56,990 nt of DNA, taken from positions 1 to 56,990 of the forward strand of contig DATGLG010000022.1 of the NCBI GenBank assembly GCA_035294245.1, written 5' to 3'. The position numbers and the translations under genes were made by a program. This DNA comes from DATGLG01 sp035294245. GTDB lineage: Bacteria > Pseudomonadota > Alphaproteobacteria > JACZXZ01. Under the pieces are notes generated by a model, which was not told the origin of the DNA, did not search any database, and saw only the letters and a list, made by a program, of their open reading frames with translations. Shown in pieces: positions 41,146-48,498 of this stretch. The first letter of the stretch is position 1; every line of letters begins with the position of its first letter.

Positions 41146-42780
41146 TCAGCCGCCGAGCGCGAGCTGCACGACGCGGACGATCACGAGGCCGCAGGCGCCA
41201 ACGAGATAGCCGCGCAGCACGATCATCCAGATCCGGCCGAAGCCCGTGAGCCTGATCGGCTGGAGCTCCGAGAGGGGCGGCATCTGCCAAGTCTCCCGAC
41301 CTCCGCGCGCGGCGGGCGTGGCCTCCACGATCCCATGCTTGCGCTTCGCGAGCAAAGCGGCGGCCGCGACGGCAAGGGCAATGGCGCTGCCGCCGGCAAG
41401 GATGCCGATGATCGCGTCCGAGCCCATATCCGGGTAGAGCACGGCGGCCGTCAGGATCAGCGAGAGCATCACCAGCACGGCGATGACGGCGCCGGTGAAG
41501 AGGTTGAGCCCCCGCGAATTGACCCAGGGCCCCAGCACGGCGCGATCGTTGCAGAGCAGCAGCAGGAACACGGTGGCGCTCGGCAGGAGCACGCCGGCGA
41601 GGGTCTGCACAGCCTCGGTCAGCAGCCCGAGGGGGCTCCCGGGGGCCAGCACCAGCGCCGCAGCCACGGCGATGAGACCGCCATAGACCGCATAGAAGCC
41701 CTTCGCCTCGGCGGGCTTGCGGTGGAGGGAGTGCCTGAGGCTGAGCACGTCGCCGATGGCATAGGCCGTCGAGAGCGAGACCGCGGCGGCGCCGATGATG
41801 CTGGCGTCGATCAGGGCGAGGGCGAAGAGCACGCCGGGCACGCGCCCCGCGGCCTTCTCGAGCCCGACCGCGATGCCGGCGGCGTCGGTGAACTTGCCGG
41901 CCTCCGGCGTGCCGCTGAAGGCCGCGGCGGAGAATGCCATCATCGCCACGGCGCCCACGATCACCAGCACGATGCCGATGACGAGATCGGCGCGCTCGTA
42001 ATTGACGAAGCGCGTGGTGAGCCGCTTGTCGATGACGTAGCTCTGCTGGAAGAAGAGCTGCCAAGGTGCCACCGTGGTGCCGACGATCGCGATGACGAGC
42101 AGCATGACGTCGCTGAGGGCCCCTTCCTTGGGCAGCTGCGGGACGAAGAAATCATGGGCGATCTGCCCCATCGGCGGATGCACGAGGAGGATGATCGGCA
42201 CAAGCAGGAAGCTGCCCGCGACGAGCATCAGCGAGAACCGCTCGAAGCGGCGGAAATTCCCGGTGCTCCCGGCGACGATGACCAGGAGCGTCGCGAGCGC
42301 CACGCCCCAGGCTTTCGGCAGCCCGAGATAGTCGAGGGCGAGGCTGATGCCGATGAACTCGGTGACGATGGTGAGCCCGTTCAGCAGGAAGAGGTCGATC
42401 ACGCTGAAGGCGCCCCAGAACTTCCCGAAGCGCTCCAAGATCAGTCGGGCGTGCCCGACGCGGGTGACCGCACCCAGGCGCAGCACCATCTCCTGATTCA
42501 CGTAGAGCACGGGAATCAGAAGCAGCAGCGTCCACATCAGCGCGGTGCCATAGTTCTGGCCCGCCTGGGTATAGGTCGCGAAGGCGCCGGCATCGTTGTC
42601 GCCGACCATCACGATCAGGCCCGGCCCGAGCACGGCGAGAAGGGTGGCAAGGCGCGCGCGCCAGCTCTGGCGCGGGCCGATATCATGGCGCCGGATGGTG
42701 CCGAGGGCGCCGTGGATGTCGCCGATATGGGCGGTGTCCAGCGCCGCTCCGCGCGCAATGGTGGCTTCCGTCATCGTCAT
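41146..42780 (-). CDS. Divergent NRAMP-family divalent metal transporter (possible Mg2+ type)
   Basis: 544-residue inner-membrane carrier with 11-12 helices. The helix-1 motif, normally DPGN, reads D63-A-G-A66 in VGDNDAGAFAT. The helix-6 motif, normally MPH, reads A238-P-W240 in GTTVAPWQLFF. Both the metal-binding Asn and the Met are therefore lost. In SLC11 proteins, loss of that methionine accompanies transport of Mg2+ rather than only transition metals, so Mg2+ (or Mn2+) is a reasonable guess. A hydrophilic loop (ATPAARGGRETW) precedes the last helix. GAAGGA sits eight bases before the ATG at 42780. The gene follows a long structured leader with an upstream ORF, which suggests metal-controlled expression. 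Confidence 0.88.
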   Translation of the reverse strand: MTMTEATIARGAALDTAHIGDIHGALGTIRRHDIGPRQSWRARLATLLAVLGPGLIVMVGDNDAGAFATYTQAGQNYGTALMWTLLLLIPVLYVNQEMVLRLGAVTRVGHARLILERFGKFWGAFSVIDLFLLNGLTIVTEFIGISLALDYLGLPKAWGVALATLLVIVAGSTGNFRRFERFSLMLVAGSFLLVPIILLVHPPMGQIAHDFFVPQLPKEGALSDVMLLVIAIVGTTVAPWQLFFQQSYVIDKRLTTRFVNYERADLVIGIVLVIVGAVAMMAFSAAAFSGTPEAGKFTDAAGIAVGLEKAAGRVPGVLFALALIDASIIGAAAVSLSTAYAIGDVLSLRHSLHRKPAEAKGFYAVYGGLIAVAAALVLAPGSPLGLLTEAVQTLAGVLLPSATVFLLLLCNDRAVLGPWVNSRGLNLFTGAVIAVLVMLSLILTAAVLYPDMGSDAIIGILAGGSAIALAVAAAALLAKRKHGIVEATPAARGGRETWQMPPLSELQPIRLTGFGRIWMIVLRGYLVGACGLVIVRVVQLALGG

Positions 42781-42807
42781 CGTCGTCGTCCTTCAAGGCA
42801 AGTCTCG

Positions 42808-42838
42808 TCGAACCGGCACCCGGTCGAGCGGCCCTCGA
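42808..42838 (-). promoter_or_regulatory. Two mutually exclusive hairpins just upstream of the NRAMP-family gene
   Basis: In the transcript, TCGAG-GGCCG-CTCGA (42838 to 42824) can form a 5-bp stem. TCGACCGG-GTG-CCGGTTCGA (42827 to 42808) can form an 8-bp stem with one bulge. The two share the bases 42824-42827 and cannot coexist. Both lie between the leader ORF stop (42865) and the transporter ribosome site, where such a choice could control read-through or translation. There is no U-run, so a simple intrinsic terminator is unlikely. Confidence 0.45.
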
Positions 42839-42864
42839 AATCGGCGCGCTTCCCGGTGCGAGCG

Positions 42865-43041
42865 CTATGCGCATGAAGGCGAGGCGGGTGGAGGCTCGGC
42901 CTCGGCGTTGTCGCGGCTGAAGGGAATGAGGGAATGGAGATGATGGCGGCAGGTCCGCGCCGGGCGGCTTCCCCCGCGGCGCATCACCAGCCCCGCCTTG
43001 CCGGCGGGCGCGCGCATCTTCACGGTGAGGATCTTCTCCAT
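42865..43041 (-). CDS. 58-residue leader peptide upstream of the NRAMP-family gene
   Basis: Short ORF with an excellent ribosome site (AGGAAGGTGA) six bases before the ATG. That site is entirely inside a perfect 12-bp hairpin stem. The peptide begins MEKILTVKMRAPAGKAG, has a basic middle (MRRGGSRPARTCRHH) and a C-terminal acidic-then-proline run (DNAEAEPPPASPS). Acidic/proline runs in E. coli MgtL (EPDPTP) destabilise ribosomes when Mg2+ is low and so switch on mgtA. The resemblance here is in composition and position only. It ends 84 bases before the transporter ATG. I do not recognise a protein family. It could instead be a small functional protein. Confidence 0.5.
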   Translation of the reverse strand: MEKILTVKMRAPAGKAGLVMRRGGSRPARTCRHHLHSLIPFSRDNAEAEPPPASPSCA

Positions 43042-43087
43042 GGCTCACCTTCCTCGACCGCCCCTGCCATGGGCCGGAAGGTGAGCC
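43042..43087 (-). promoter_or_regulatory. 12-bp stem-loop sequestering the ribosome site of the leader ORF
   Basis: GGCTCACCTTCC (43042-43053) and GGAAGGTGAGCC (43076-43087) are a perfect 12-base inverted repeat separated by 22 bases. On the transcript the 3' arm is GGAAGGUGAGCC, which contains the Shine-Dalgarno and touches the AUG at 43041. The closed hairpin therefore blocks translation of the 58-codon ORF. The purine/pyrimidine-rich loop (GGCCCAUGGCAGGGGCGGUC) could offer an alternative pairing partner. Confidence 0.7.
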
Positions 43088-43282
43088 GGGCGCGCCTACG
43101 CGAGGTTCGGCTTGCCCATGATCACCCCGCCCTTGCGGCAGGGAGTAGTCCCGCTCTCATTTGTGCGCCCGGCTGGCTTTGCCCTGGAGGCATCCAGACG
43201 GGCACGACGACTGTGGCAGTCCATCTTTCTCTCGGTTGCTCGCTGCTCGACCGCAGCGCGTATCCGCGCCGCCGTCGCCCCG

Positions 43283-43311
43283 CATCTACGCCTGCGCTTT
43301 GCAAGTGTCAA
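43283..43311 (-). promoter_or_regulatory. Sigma-70-type promoter for the NRAMP leader transcript
   Basis: Minus-strand TTGACA (43311 to 43306) is a perfect -35 box. It is followed after exactly 17 bases by TAGATG (43288 to 43283) as -10, which matches TATAAT at three positions including the key T1, A2 and A4. It lies 25 bases past the ATP-grasp gene stop and points toward the NRAMP gene with no other gene between. Confidence 0.6.
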
Positions 43312-43336
43312 CCCGCAAAAAGGCGAGAGTGACGAT

Positions 43337-44533
43337 TCAGGGCCGATGCGGCGCGCTTTTCCGCTCACTGGACGAGTCGTTGGAGCGGGCCGCGGCGCAG
43401 GCCAGGAGATGGGCCTGAAACCGCTCGTCGAGAATGCCGGCGCCGAAGGCGAGCTGGGGCAGGTTGAGATCGCCGCCGAAATTCACCTCGACGATCACGG
43501 GACCCGTCGGCGTGATGGCGATGTCCCAGGACTGGGTGCGGATGCCCGGCAGCGCTGCGGCACCGGCCCGGCAGACGGCCGTGGTCTCCACCCAAAGCGG
43601 CAACACCCGATCGACGAGGGGCTCCCAGGTGTCGGGATGGGCGTCGCGCAGGCGGTGGTCCTTTCCGACGCCGGAAACGACGCGCAGGATGCGCCCCGAG
43701 GCGGAATCGATCGCCGCCAGCATGTTGCCCGCACGCCAGAAATTGTCGGCGATGTTGGCCCCGACCGGAATTTTCCATAGGCTGCGAAAGATCTCGGGCT
43801 CGGCCCCGGCGAAGAGGATGACGAGGCGCGCCGTGGCGATGCGCTCGCCGATCATGCGCGCGATCTCGGGATGGGGACGCAGGCGCTCCTGGAGGAGATA
43901 GCCGGCATAATCGGCGCCGTCGAGCCGCCCGATGAAATCGGCGATTGGCAGCCTCGCGCCGCCGGCGAGCACGAGCGCATCCGCATCGGCGTCATAGCCG
44001 TCGATGCTGAAGGCGCCGAGGCTGTACATGCCGTCCACCGGCTTGGCGAAGCATGGGTAGAGGGTGTTGCGGCGCAGGAAGGCCGCGAGCTCGGCCTGGT
44101 CCGCCAGGGACGCCGCCCCGGCGAGGCCCTGCGCCGCGCGATAGGTCGCCAGTGTCCTCGGCACCGGCAGCCCGCACTCGCTCATCCTGGCATAGAAGAC
44201 GAGCTTGTCATGGGCAAGCTCGCGCCAGGCGGGATCGTTGCAGGCGGCATGGATGCGCCGTTGCGCCGCCTTGCCGACGAAGCGCTGCTTTGCCGCGAAG
44301 GGGAGCGCGGGGTCGTAGAGCCGATAATAGAAATACTCCTCGGCGCTCAGCGCCCCCGGCCCGCGGCTCAGCTTGCGGATCTCCGAGACGACGGTCAGCC
44401 AGCGCTTGTCGTTGGCGGCAATGGCGCTGCGCATATGCTCGATGAGGTCGAGCTTCGGCGCGCCGTCGAGGCGGCGGCGGAGCGCCTGATCGGAGGTGTT
44501 GGTCGGTGACGCTTGCACGGACGTGAACGGCAT
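43337..44533 (-). CDS. Sugar-transfer-associated ATP-grasp family protein
   Basis: 398-residue protein similar to the ATPgrasp_ST group (PF14397). An N-terminal helical part (about 100 residues, EIRKLSRGPGALSAEEYFYYRLYD) precedes the ATP-grasp fold. The fold is marked by DKLVFYARMSECGLPVP (lid/helix), CFAKPVDGMYSLGAF (Lys of the ATP site), LQERLRPHPEI, and the metal-binding IVEVNFGGDLNLPQLAFG. The family is found near glycan and exopolysaccharide genes and probably ligates an amino acid or carboxylate to a sugar or peptide acceptor. Its exact reaction is unknown. There is no signal peptide. The ATG at 44533 gives the usual length. The gene is monocistronic by spacing. Confidence 0.82.
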   Translation of the reverse strand: MPFTSVQASPTNTSDQALRRRLDGAPKLDLIEHMRSAIAANDKRWLTVVSEIRKLSRGPGALSAEEYFYYRLYDPALPFAAKQRFVGKAAQRRIHAACNDPAWRELAHDKLVFYARMSECGLPVPRTLATYRAAQGLAGAASLADQAELAAFLRRNTLYPCFAKPVDGMYSLGAFSIDGYDADADALVLAGGARLPIADFIGRLDGADYAGYLLQERLRPHPEIARMIGERIATARLVILFAGAEPEIFRSLWKIPVGANIADNFWRAGNMLAAIDSASGRILRVVSGVGKDHRLRDAHPDTWEPLVDRVLPLWVETTAVCRAGAAALPGIRTQSWDIAITPTGPVIVEVNFGGDLNLPQLAFGAGILDERFQAHLLACAAARSNDSSSERKSAPHRP

Positions 44534-44590
44534 GAGGCTGGCGCTCGTCGAGCTGCGATCGCCAGCCGAGTGTAAGGGAAGAGTAATTAA

Positions 44591-44606
44591 GGCTTTGTTA
44601 AGCCTG
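44591..44606 (-). terminator. Weak hairpin after the TPP enzyme operon
   Basis: AGGCTT-TGTT-AAGCCT forms a 6-bp stem, followed on the minus strand by TAATTACTCTT. It lies 29 bases after the last gene of the TPP operon (stop at 44636) and before the ATP-grasp gene. The stem is short and the T-run broken, so termination efficiency is doubtful. Confidence 0.35.
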
Positions 44607-44635
44607 TAGGCCGCCCGGAGGTGATATTTGCCAAG

Positions 44636-45262
44636 CTACGTCTTGACGCCCAGGCCCCGCATGAAGCGGTCGCGGATTTGCGCGGGATCGCGCTCGGTGG
44701 TGGCGACGGCCGGCTTGTCGTCGATGCGCGCGGCGATTAGCATCGGCCCATTTTCAGTCAAGGCGCGGGCGACGAGCTGGTCGAAATCGCCCTCGTCGGC
44801 GGCCCAGGCCGCGCGCTCGATGCCGGCGCCACGGGCGATGGCGACGAGATCGGCGCCGAAGGCCGTGGCCGTGCGCTGGGCCCCGGTGATCTGGTAGACG
44901 CCGTTGTCCATGACGATGATGGCGAGATTCTTCGGCCGCAGCATCGCGATGGTGGCGAGCGCGCCGAGCTGCATGAGGAGCGAGCCGTCGCCCTCGAGGG
45001 CGATGACGCGGCGTTGGGGCTGCGCCAAGGCGACGCCGAGGGCGATCGGGCAGGCGAGGCCCATGCTGCCGAGCATGTAGAAGTTCTGGGGGCGGCGGCC
45101 GGCGGCCCAGAGGTCGAAATTGGTGTTGCCGATGCCGGCGACGACGGCCTCCTTGCGGCTCAGCCTGGCGACCAGCCGCTGCGTCAGCTCGAAGCGGTTC
45201 ATCACCTTCATGTTGTCGAGGCGCCGCTCGCTCTGCCCCCGCTTGTCGTCGCGCTCCGGCAT
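44636..45262 (-). CDS. TPP-dependent decarboxylase beta-type subunit (sulfopyruvate/phosphonopyruvate decarboxylase-like)
   Basis: 208 residues, one TPP-binding (PP) domain. It has GSMGLACPIALGVALA, the TPP motif GDGSLLMQLGALATI extending to IVMDNGVYQIT (GDG about 26 residues before the DN), and a C-terminal MLIAARIDDKP. Split enzymes of this kind need a separate alpha (Pyr) subunit, which is encoded just upstream. The start is ATG 45262 with TGAGGG before it; GTG 45274, which overlaps the alpha stop (GTGA), would add four residues. Sulfopyruvate or phosphonopyruvate decarboxylase activity is possible, but the substrate is unknown. Because the alpha gene is frameshifted, this subunit may lack its partner. 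Confidence 0.85.
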   Translation of the reverse strand: MPERDDKRGQSERRLDNMKVMNRFELTQRLVARLSRKEAVVAGIGNTNFDLWAAGRRPQNFYMLGSMGLACPIALGVALAQPQRRVIALEGDGSLLMQLGALATIAMLRPKNLAIIVMDNGVYQITGAQRTATAFGADLVAIARGAGIERAAWAADEGDFDQLVARALTENGPMLIAARIDDKPAVATTERDPAQIRDRFMRGLGVKT

Positions 45263-45270
45263 GGCCGCCC

Positions 45271-45833
45271 TCACGCCTTAAACACCTTGCCGCCGGTGAG
45301 GAGCGGCGAGAGGATGAGCGCCACCGGCGCCTGGGTCGCGACCGCCTGCTTGATCGAGCGGTCGGCGATGAAGTCGAGCTCGTCGAGGCGCGTGATGGTG
45401 TGGTTCTCGATCGCGAGGGCGTCGAGCACCGGGCGCATGGTGCGGCACACCAGCGCCTGGCCGAAATTGAACTCGCGAGGGTGCCGCGCTCGGAGACGAT
45501 CATCACCAGCGGAATCTGGAACGGCACGGCGAGGGAGGCGATGGCGTTGGGCAAGGTGCCGAAGCCGCTCGTCTGCATCAGCACGCAGCCGAGCATCCCG
45601 CCCATCCAGGCGCCGGCGACGATGCCCACGGCCTCCTCCTCGCGGGTCGTGGGGAAGGCGGTGAAGAACGCGTCGTCGTGCACGCGATCGATCAGCGGCG
45701 TCAGCACGCGGTCGGGCACATAGGTGACGAGGCGCACCTGGTTGCGCTTCAAGGTTGCATGCAGGATCGCGTGCCAGGGCTGCGCCGCCGCGCCGCCATT
45801 CGCGATCGTGCTCGCCTCGCCCTGCTGCGCCAT
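45271..45833 (-). pseudogene. TPP-dependent decarboxylase alpha-type subunit, one-base frameshift
   Basis: From ATG 45833 the frame reads a normal Pyr-domain subunit: LVTYVPDRVLTPLIDRVHDD, TTREEEAVGIVAGAW with the catalytic Glu, and VPFQIPLVMIVSERGTL. It then breaks. Restoring one base (a C on the plus strand near 45476) gives GTLGEFNFGQALVCRTMRP and an intact tail IKQAVATQAPVALILSP to TGA at 45271. The repaired protein would be 187 residues and would couple to the beta gene. Without repair the frame continues far downstream as nonsense overlapping the beta gene. The single deletion is either a recent mutation or a sequencing error. Confidence 0.8.
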
Positions 45834-45834
45834 G

Positions 45835-47562
45835 TCAGAAGAGCCGTGCTGTCGGAATGGCGCAGGCGACGTTGAGGAGTGCCTGTCGCTTCTCGACCCT
45901 GACGGCATGCAGCGCGCGCTCGAGGGCCGGCGCCATCTCCTCGGGCGCCTCCACACGCTCGCCATAGCCGCCCGAGGCCTCGACCACCTTCTCGAAGGCC
46001 GGCGAGGGCTCGAGGGCGGTGAGGGGCATGCGATTGGCGCGCCGGCCGCGCCCGTCGGGATACATCGCCTCCGTCGCCTTGCGCACCGCGGCCCAGCCGG
46101 CATTGTTGAAGACGATGAAGAGCACCGGCAGCTCCTGGGCGCGGGCCACGTAATGGGCGGGCGTCGGATTGCCGAACATGTAGCTGCCGTCGCCGACCGC
46201 GGCGATGACCAGGCGCTCCGGGGCGGCGAGCTTGGCGCCGAGCGCAGCGCCCAGGCCCCAGCCCAGCCCGCCCGCCGGGCTCGAGGCGAAATAGGTGCCG
46301 GGCTTGCGGAAGCTCATCTGCTCAAGCGCCAGGCCGAGCTCGTTGATGACGATGGCGTCCTCGCCCTTGACGGCGTCGATGGCGCGGGAGACGAAGGCGG
46401 GATGGAGCGGCCGCGCCTGGCGCACCTTCTCGAAGGTCGCCTGCAGGCTGGCGCGCTGTGCCTGGCGTCGTGCGGCGAGGCGCTCCCGCCGCGCCATAAC
46501 GCGTTGCGCCATCTGCGGCTCCTCGTCGGCCAGGGCCTCTGTCAGCATCGGCAGCGCCAGAGCCGGGCTTCCCGCAATCGCGAGATCCGCCTCGAAGCTG
46601 CGCATGGGATAGCGGGAGAAGAGGGGCTCGACCGAGAGATGGATCACCTTCGCCTCCCGTCGCGGCGCCATGCGCGAGGCGATCCACGGCACGTCGCTCT
46701 CGATCACGAGGACGGCGTCGGCCTCGGCGAGGAAGGGGGCCGGGTCGTAGCCGAGATGCATGGGGTGGTCGCTCGGCAGGCAGAGCCAGCGCGGCACGTG
46801 GCTCACCACCGGGAAGGCGAAGCGCTCGGCGAGCGCGGCGAGCCGCGGCACCGCCGCCGGATCGCGCCCGAGGCTGGAGGTGATGACGACCGGATGCTCG
46901 GCGGCGGCGAGGATTACCGCCGCTTCGGCGATCGCCGCGGGAGCGGGTGCCGGAGCCTGGACGGCAGCTTGCGGCTTGCGCCGCGCGCCGTTGGGCGCCG
47001 GGGCCGCCAGCACCTCGCGCGGCAGGGTCAGATAGACGGGGCCCTTGGGCTCGCTGCGGGCCAGGGCCAGGGCGCGGTCGAGGGCCGGCTCGATCTGGTC
47101 GGGCAGGCGCAGCTCGTAATCCCATTTGACGATCTCGCGCAGCATCGAGCCTTGGTCGAACATCTCCTGCCCCCAGTGGATATAGAGGCTGCGCGAGCCC
47201 TCATGCCCGCTTTCGGAGAAGGGCGTGCGGCCGGCCGCGAGCAGGATCGGGATGCGCTCCCGCGCCGCGTTCAGGAGACCGCAGATCGCGTTCGCCGTGC
47301 CGACATTGACGTGCAGCATCACGGCCTGGGCGCGGCCCGAGACCATGGCGTGGCCATAAGCCATGGCGACGGCGAGATTCTCGTGGGGGATCGCAAAGGT
47401 CTGGGGCACCCGCGTGCCCTCCTCGGCGGCCTTGACCAGGGCCTCGATGATGGGCGGGAAATCGGTCCCGGCATTGGCGAAGAGGTAATCGACGCCGCTC
47501 TCGGCGAGCCGCCGCAAGTAAAGCTCGGCCGCAGTCGGTGCGGGGCGCTCCTCGGCTGGCAC
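45835..47562 (-). CDS. Thiamine pyrophosphate-requiring enzyme (acetolactate synthase/benzoylformate decarboxylase-like)
   Basis: 575-residue full-length TPP enzyme. The Pyr domain holds the catalytic Glu in AIPHENLAVAMAYGHAM. A central domain spans about 190-320. The PP domain has the TPP motif GDGSYMFGNPTPAHYV ending in FNNAGW. The pattern is that of acetolactate synthase/benzoylformate decarboxylase relatives lacking the acetolactate synthase regulatory subunit. The start is GTG 47562 with GGGAGGATC just upstream; the frame is open further but without signals. It ends one base before the alpha-subunit ATG, so the three TPP genes form one operon. Decarboxylation of a 2-keto acid is likely, but the substrate is unknown. 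Confidence 0.87.
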   Translation of the reverse strand: MPAEERPAPTAAELYLRRLAESGVDYLFANAGTDFPPIIEALVKAAEEGTRVPQTFAIPHENLAVAMAYGHAMVSGRAQAVMLHVNVGTANAICGLLNAARERIPILLAAGRTPFSESGHEGSRSLYIHWGQEMFDQGSMLREIVKWDYELRLPDQIEPALDRALALARSEPKGPVYLTLPREVLAAPAPNGARRKPQAAVQAPAPAPAAIAEAAVILAAAEHPVVITSSLGRDPAAVPRLAALAERFAFPVVSHVPRWLCLPSDHPMHLGYDPAPFLAEADAVLVIESDVPWIASRMAPRREAKVIHLSVEPLFSRYPMRSFEADLAIAGSPALALPMLTEALADEEPQMAQRVMARRERLAARRQAQRASLQATFEKVRQARPLHPAFVSRAIDAVKGEDAIVINELGLALEQMSFRKPGTYFASSPAGGLGWGLGAALGAKLAAPERLVIAAVGDGSYMFGNPTPAHYVARAQELPVLFIVFNNAGWAAVRKATEAMYPDGRGRRANRMPLTALEPSPAFEKVVEASGGYGERVEAPEEMAPALERALHAVRVEKRQALLNVACAIPTARLF

Positions 47563-47754
47563 GGCGATCCTCCCTGGCAGCGCGGCGAACAGCGCCGCGT
47601 GGGCATTGGCTCGGCGGGGTGTCGCTCTGGTCTTAGCCCAGGCCCAGGGCAGCCGCAAGGCGCTTGCCGGCCGAGGCAGGCGCCGCGGCTGCGATGGGGC
47701 GCTGCGCGCGAGCGGCTTGCGCGCAGCCGCGCGGCGACGCAGCATGCGCGGATC

Positions 47755-48456
47755 ATGGCGCCGCCCCGCAACGATCCCCGCGCTCGGCCCCGCCCGCGCC
47801 TTCTTGCCTATGCGCGGCATCTGCGTCAGCGTCCGCGGCTCATCCTGGCGACGGCCGTCGCCATCGCCCTCTATATCGCGCTCCCGGCGACGATCATGCT
47901 CGCGACGCGGCTCCTCGTCGCCTTCGATGTCGGTGCGCTCGTGTTCCTCGCGGCGAATTGGCTCATGATGGTGCAGGCGACGCCCGCCGCCCTGCGCCGC
48001 CGCGCCCGCGCCGAGGATGCCGGCCGCGCCATCGTGCTCGCCCTGGCCGCCGCCGTCGCGGTGGCGATCCTGCTTGCGATCGGCTTCCAGCTCCACGGCC
48101 TCAAGGACCTCCCGAGCGGCCACATGGCGCTCCATGTGGGCCTCGCCGCGGCCACGATCCTGCTCTCCTGGGTGTTCATGAACACCATGTTCGCCCTGCA
48201 TTACGCCCACGCCTATTACGACGATGCGGCGGACGGCGCCGATCTCGGCGGCCTCGAATTCCCCGGCAGGGGGGATCCCGACTACTGGGACTTCCTCTAT
48301 TTCTCCTTCGTCATCGGCATGACCTTCCAGGTCTCGGACGTGCAGGTCGCAAGCCGCCGCCTGCGCCGCATCGTGCTCGCCCACGGCGTGCTCGGCTTCT
48401 TCTTCAACGTCGTGGTCTTGGCGCTTACCATCAACATCGTCGCGGGGATGGTCTGA
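47755..48456 (+). CDS. DUF1345 family membrane protein
   Basis: 233 residues with a basic, proline-rich N-terminus (about 28 residues) and five predicted helices. The conserved DUF1345 core is unmistakable: MNTMFALHYAHAYY, GGLEFPGRGDPDYWDFLYF, SFVIGMTFQVSDVQV and a final LGFFFNVVVLALTINI. The function of the family is unknown. The His/Tyr/Asp-rich core suggests a polar site within the membrane. The ATG at 47755 is the first in-frame Met close to the core; no strong ribosome site is visible. It is divergent from the TPP operon (192-bp gap) and convergent with the flavin reductase gene. Confidence 0.87.
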   Translation: MAPPRNDPRARPRPRLLAYARHLRQRPRLILATAVAIALYIALPATIMLATRLLVAFDVGALVFLAANWLMMVQATPAALRRRARAEDAGRAIVLALAAAVAVAILLAIGFQLHGLKDLPSGHMALHVGLAAATILLSWVFMNTMFALHYAHAYYDDAADGADLGGLEFPGRGDPDYWDFLYFSFVIGMTFQVSDVQVASRRLRRIVLAHGVLGFFFNVVVLALTINIVAGMV

Positions 48457-48498
48457 CCGCTGCTCGCGGCGTTCCCGGCTTGCGGCGACGCGCAAAAA

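Larger units (their letters stand above)
42781..43276 (-). ncRNA. Long structured mRNA leader of the NRAMP-family gene (candidate metal-sensing switch)
   Basis: If transcription starts about seven bases after the -10 box at 43283, the transporter mRNA carries a leader of about 495 nt. In transcript order it holds small hairpins (GACTG/CAGTC; CTGGA/TCCAG; GGGA/TCCC). Next is a strong stem around CUGCC-GCAAG-GGCGG, then a seven-codon ORF (MGKPNLA, 43119 to 43096) preceded by GGGGTGA. Then come the 12-bp stem that masks the ribosome site of the 58-codon ORF, that ORF itself, and two alternative hairpins before the transporter. It does not fit the yybP-ykoY, M-box or NiCo motifs I know. Its status as a switch is inference. 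Confidence 0.5.

Noticed and set aside
43141..43148. GGGAGTAG on the plus strand, like the start of a yybP-ykoY (Mn2+) riboswitch
   Set aside because: It is on the strand opposite to the NRAMP gene, has no downstream gene on that strand, and the remaining conserved parts of that riboswitch are absent.
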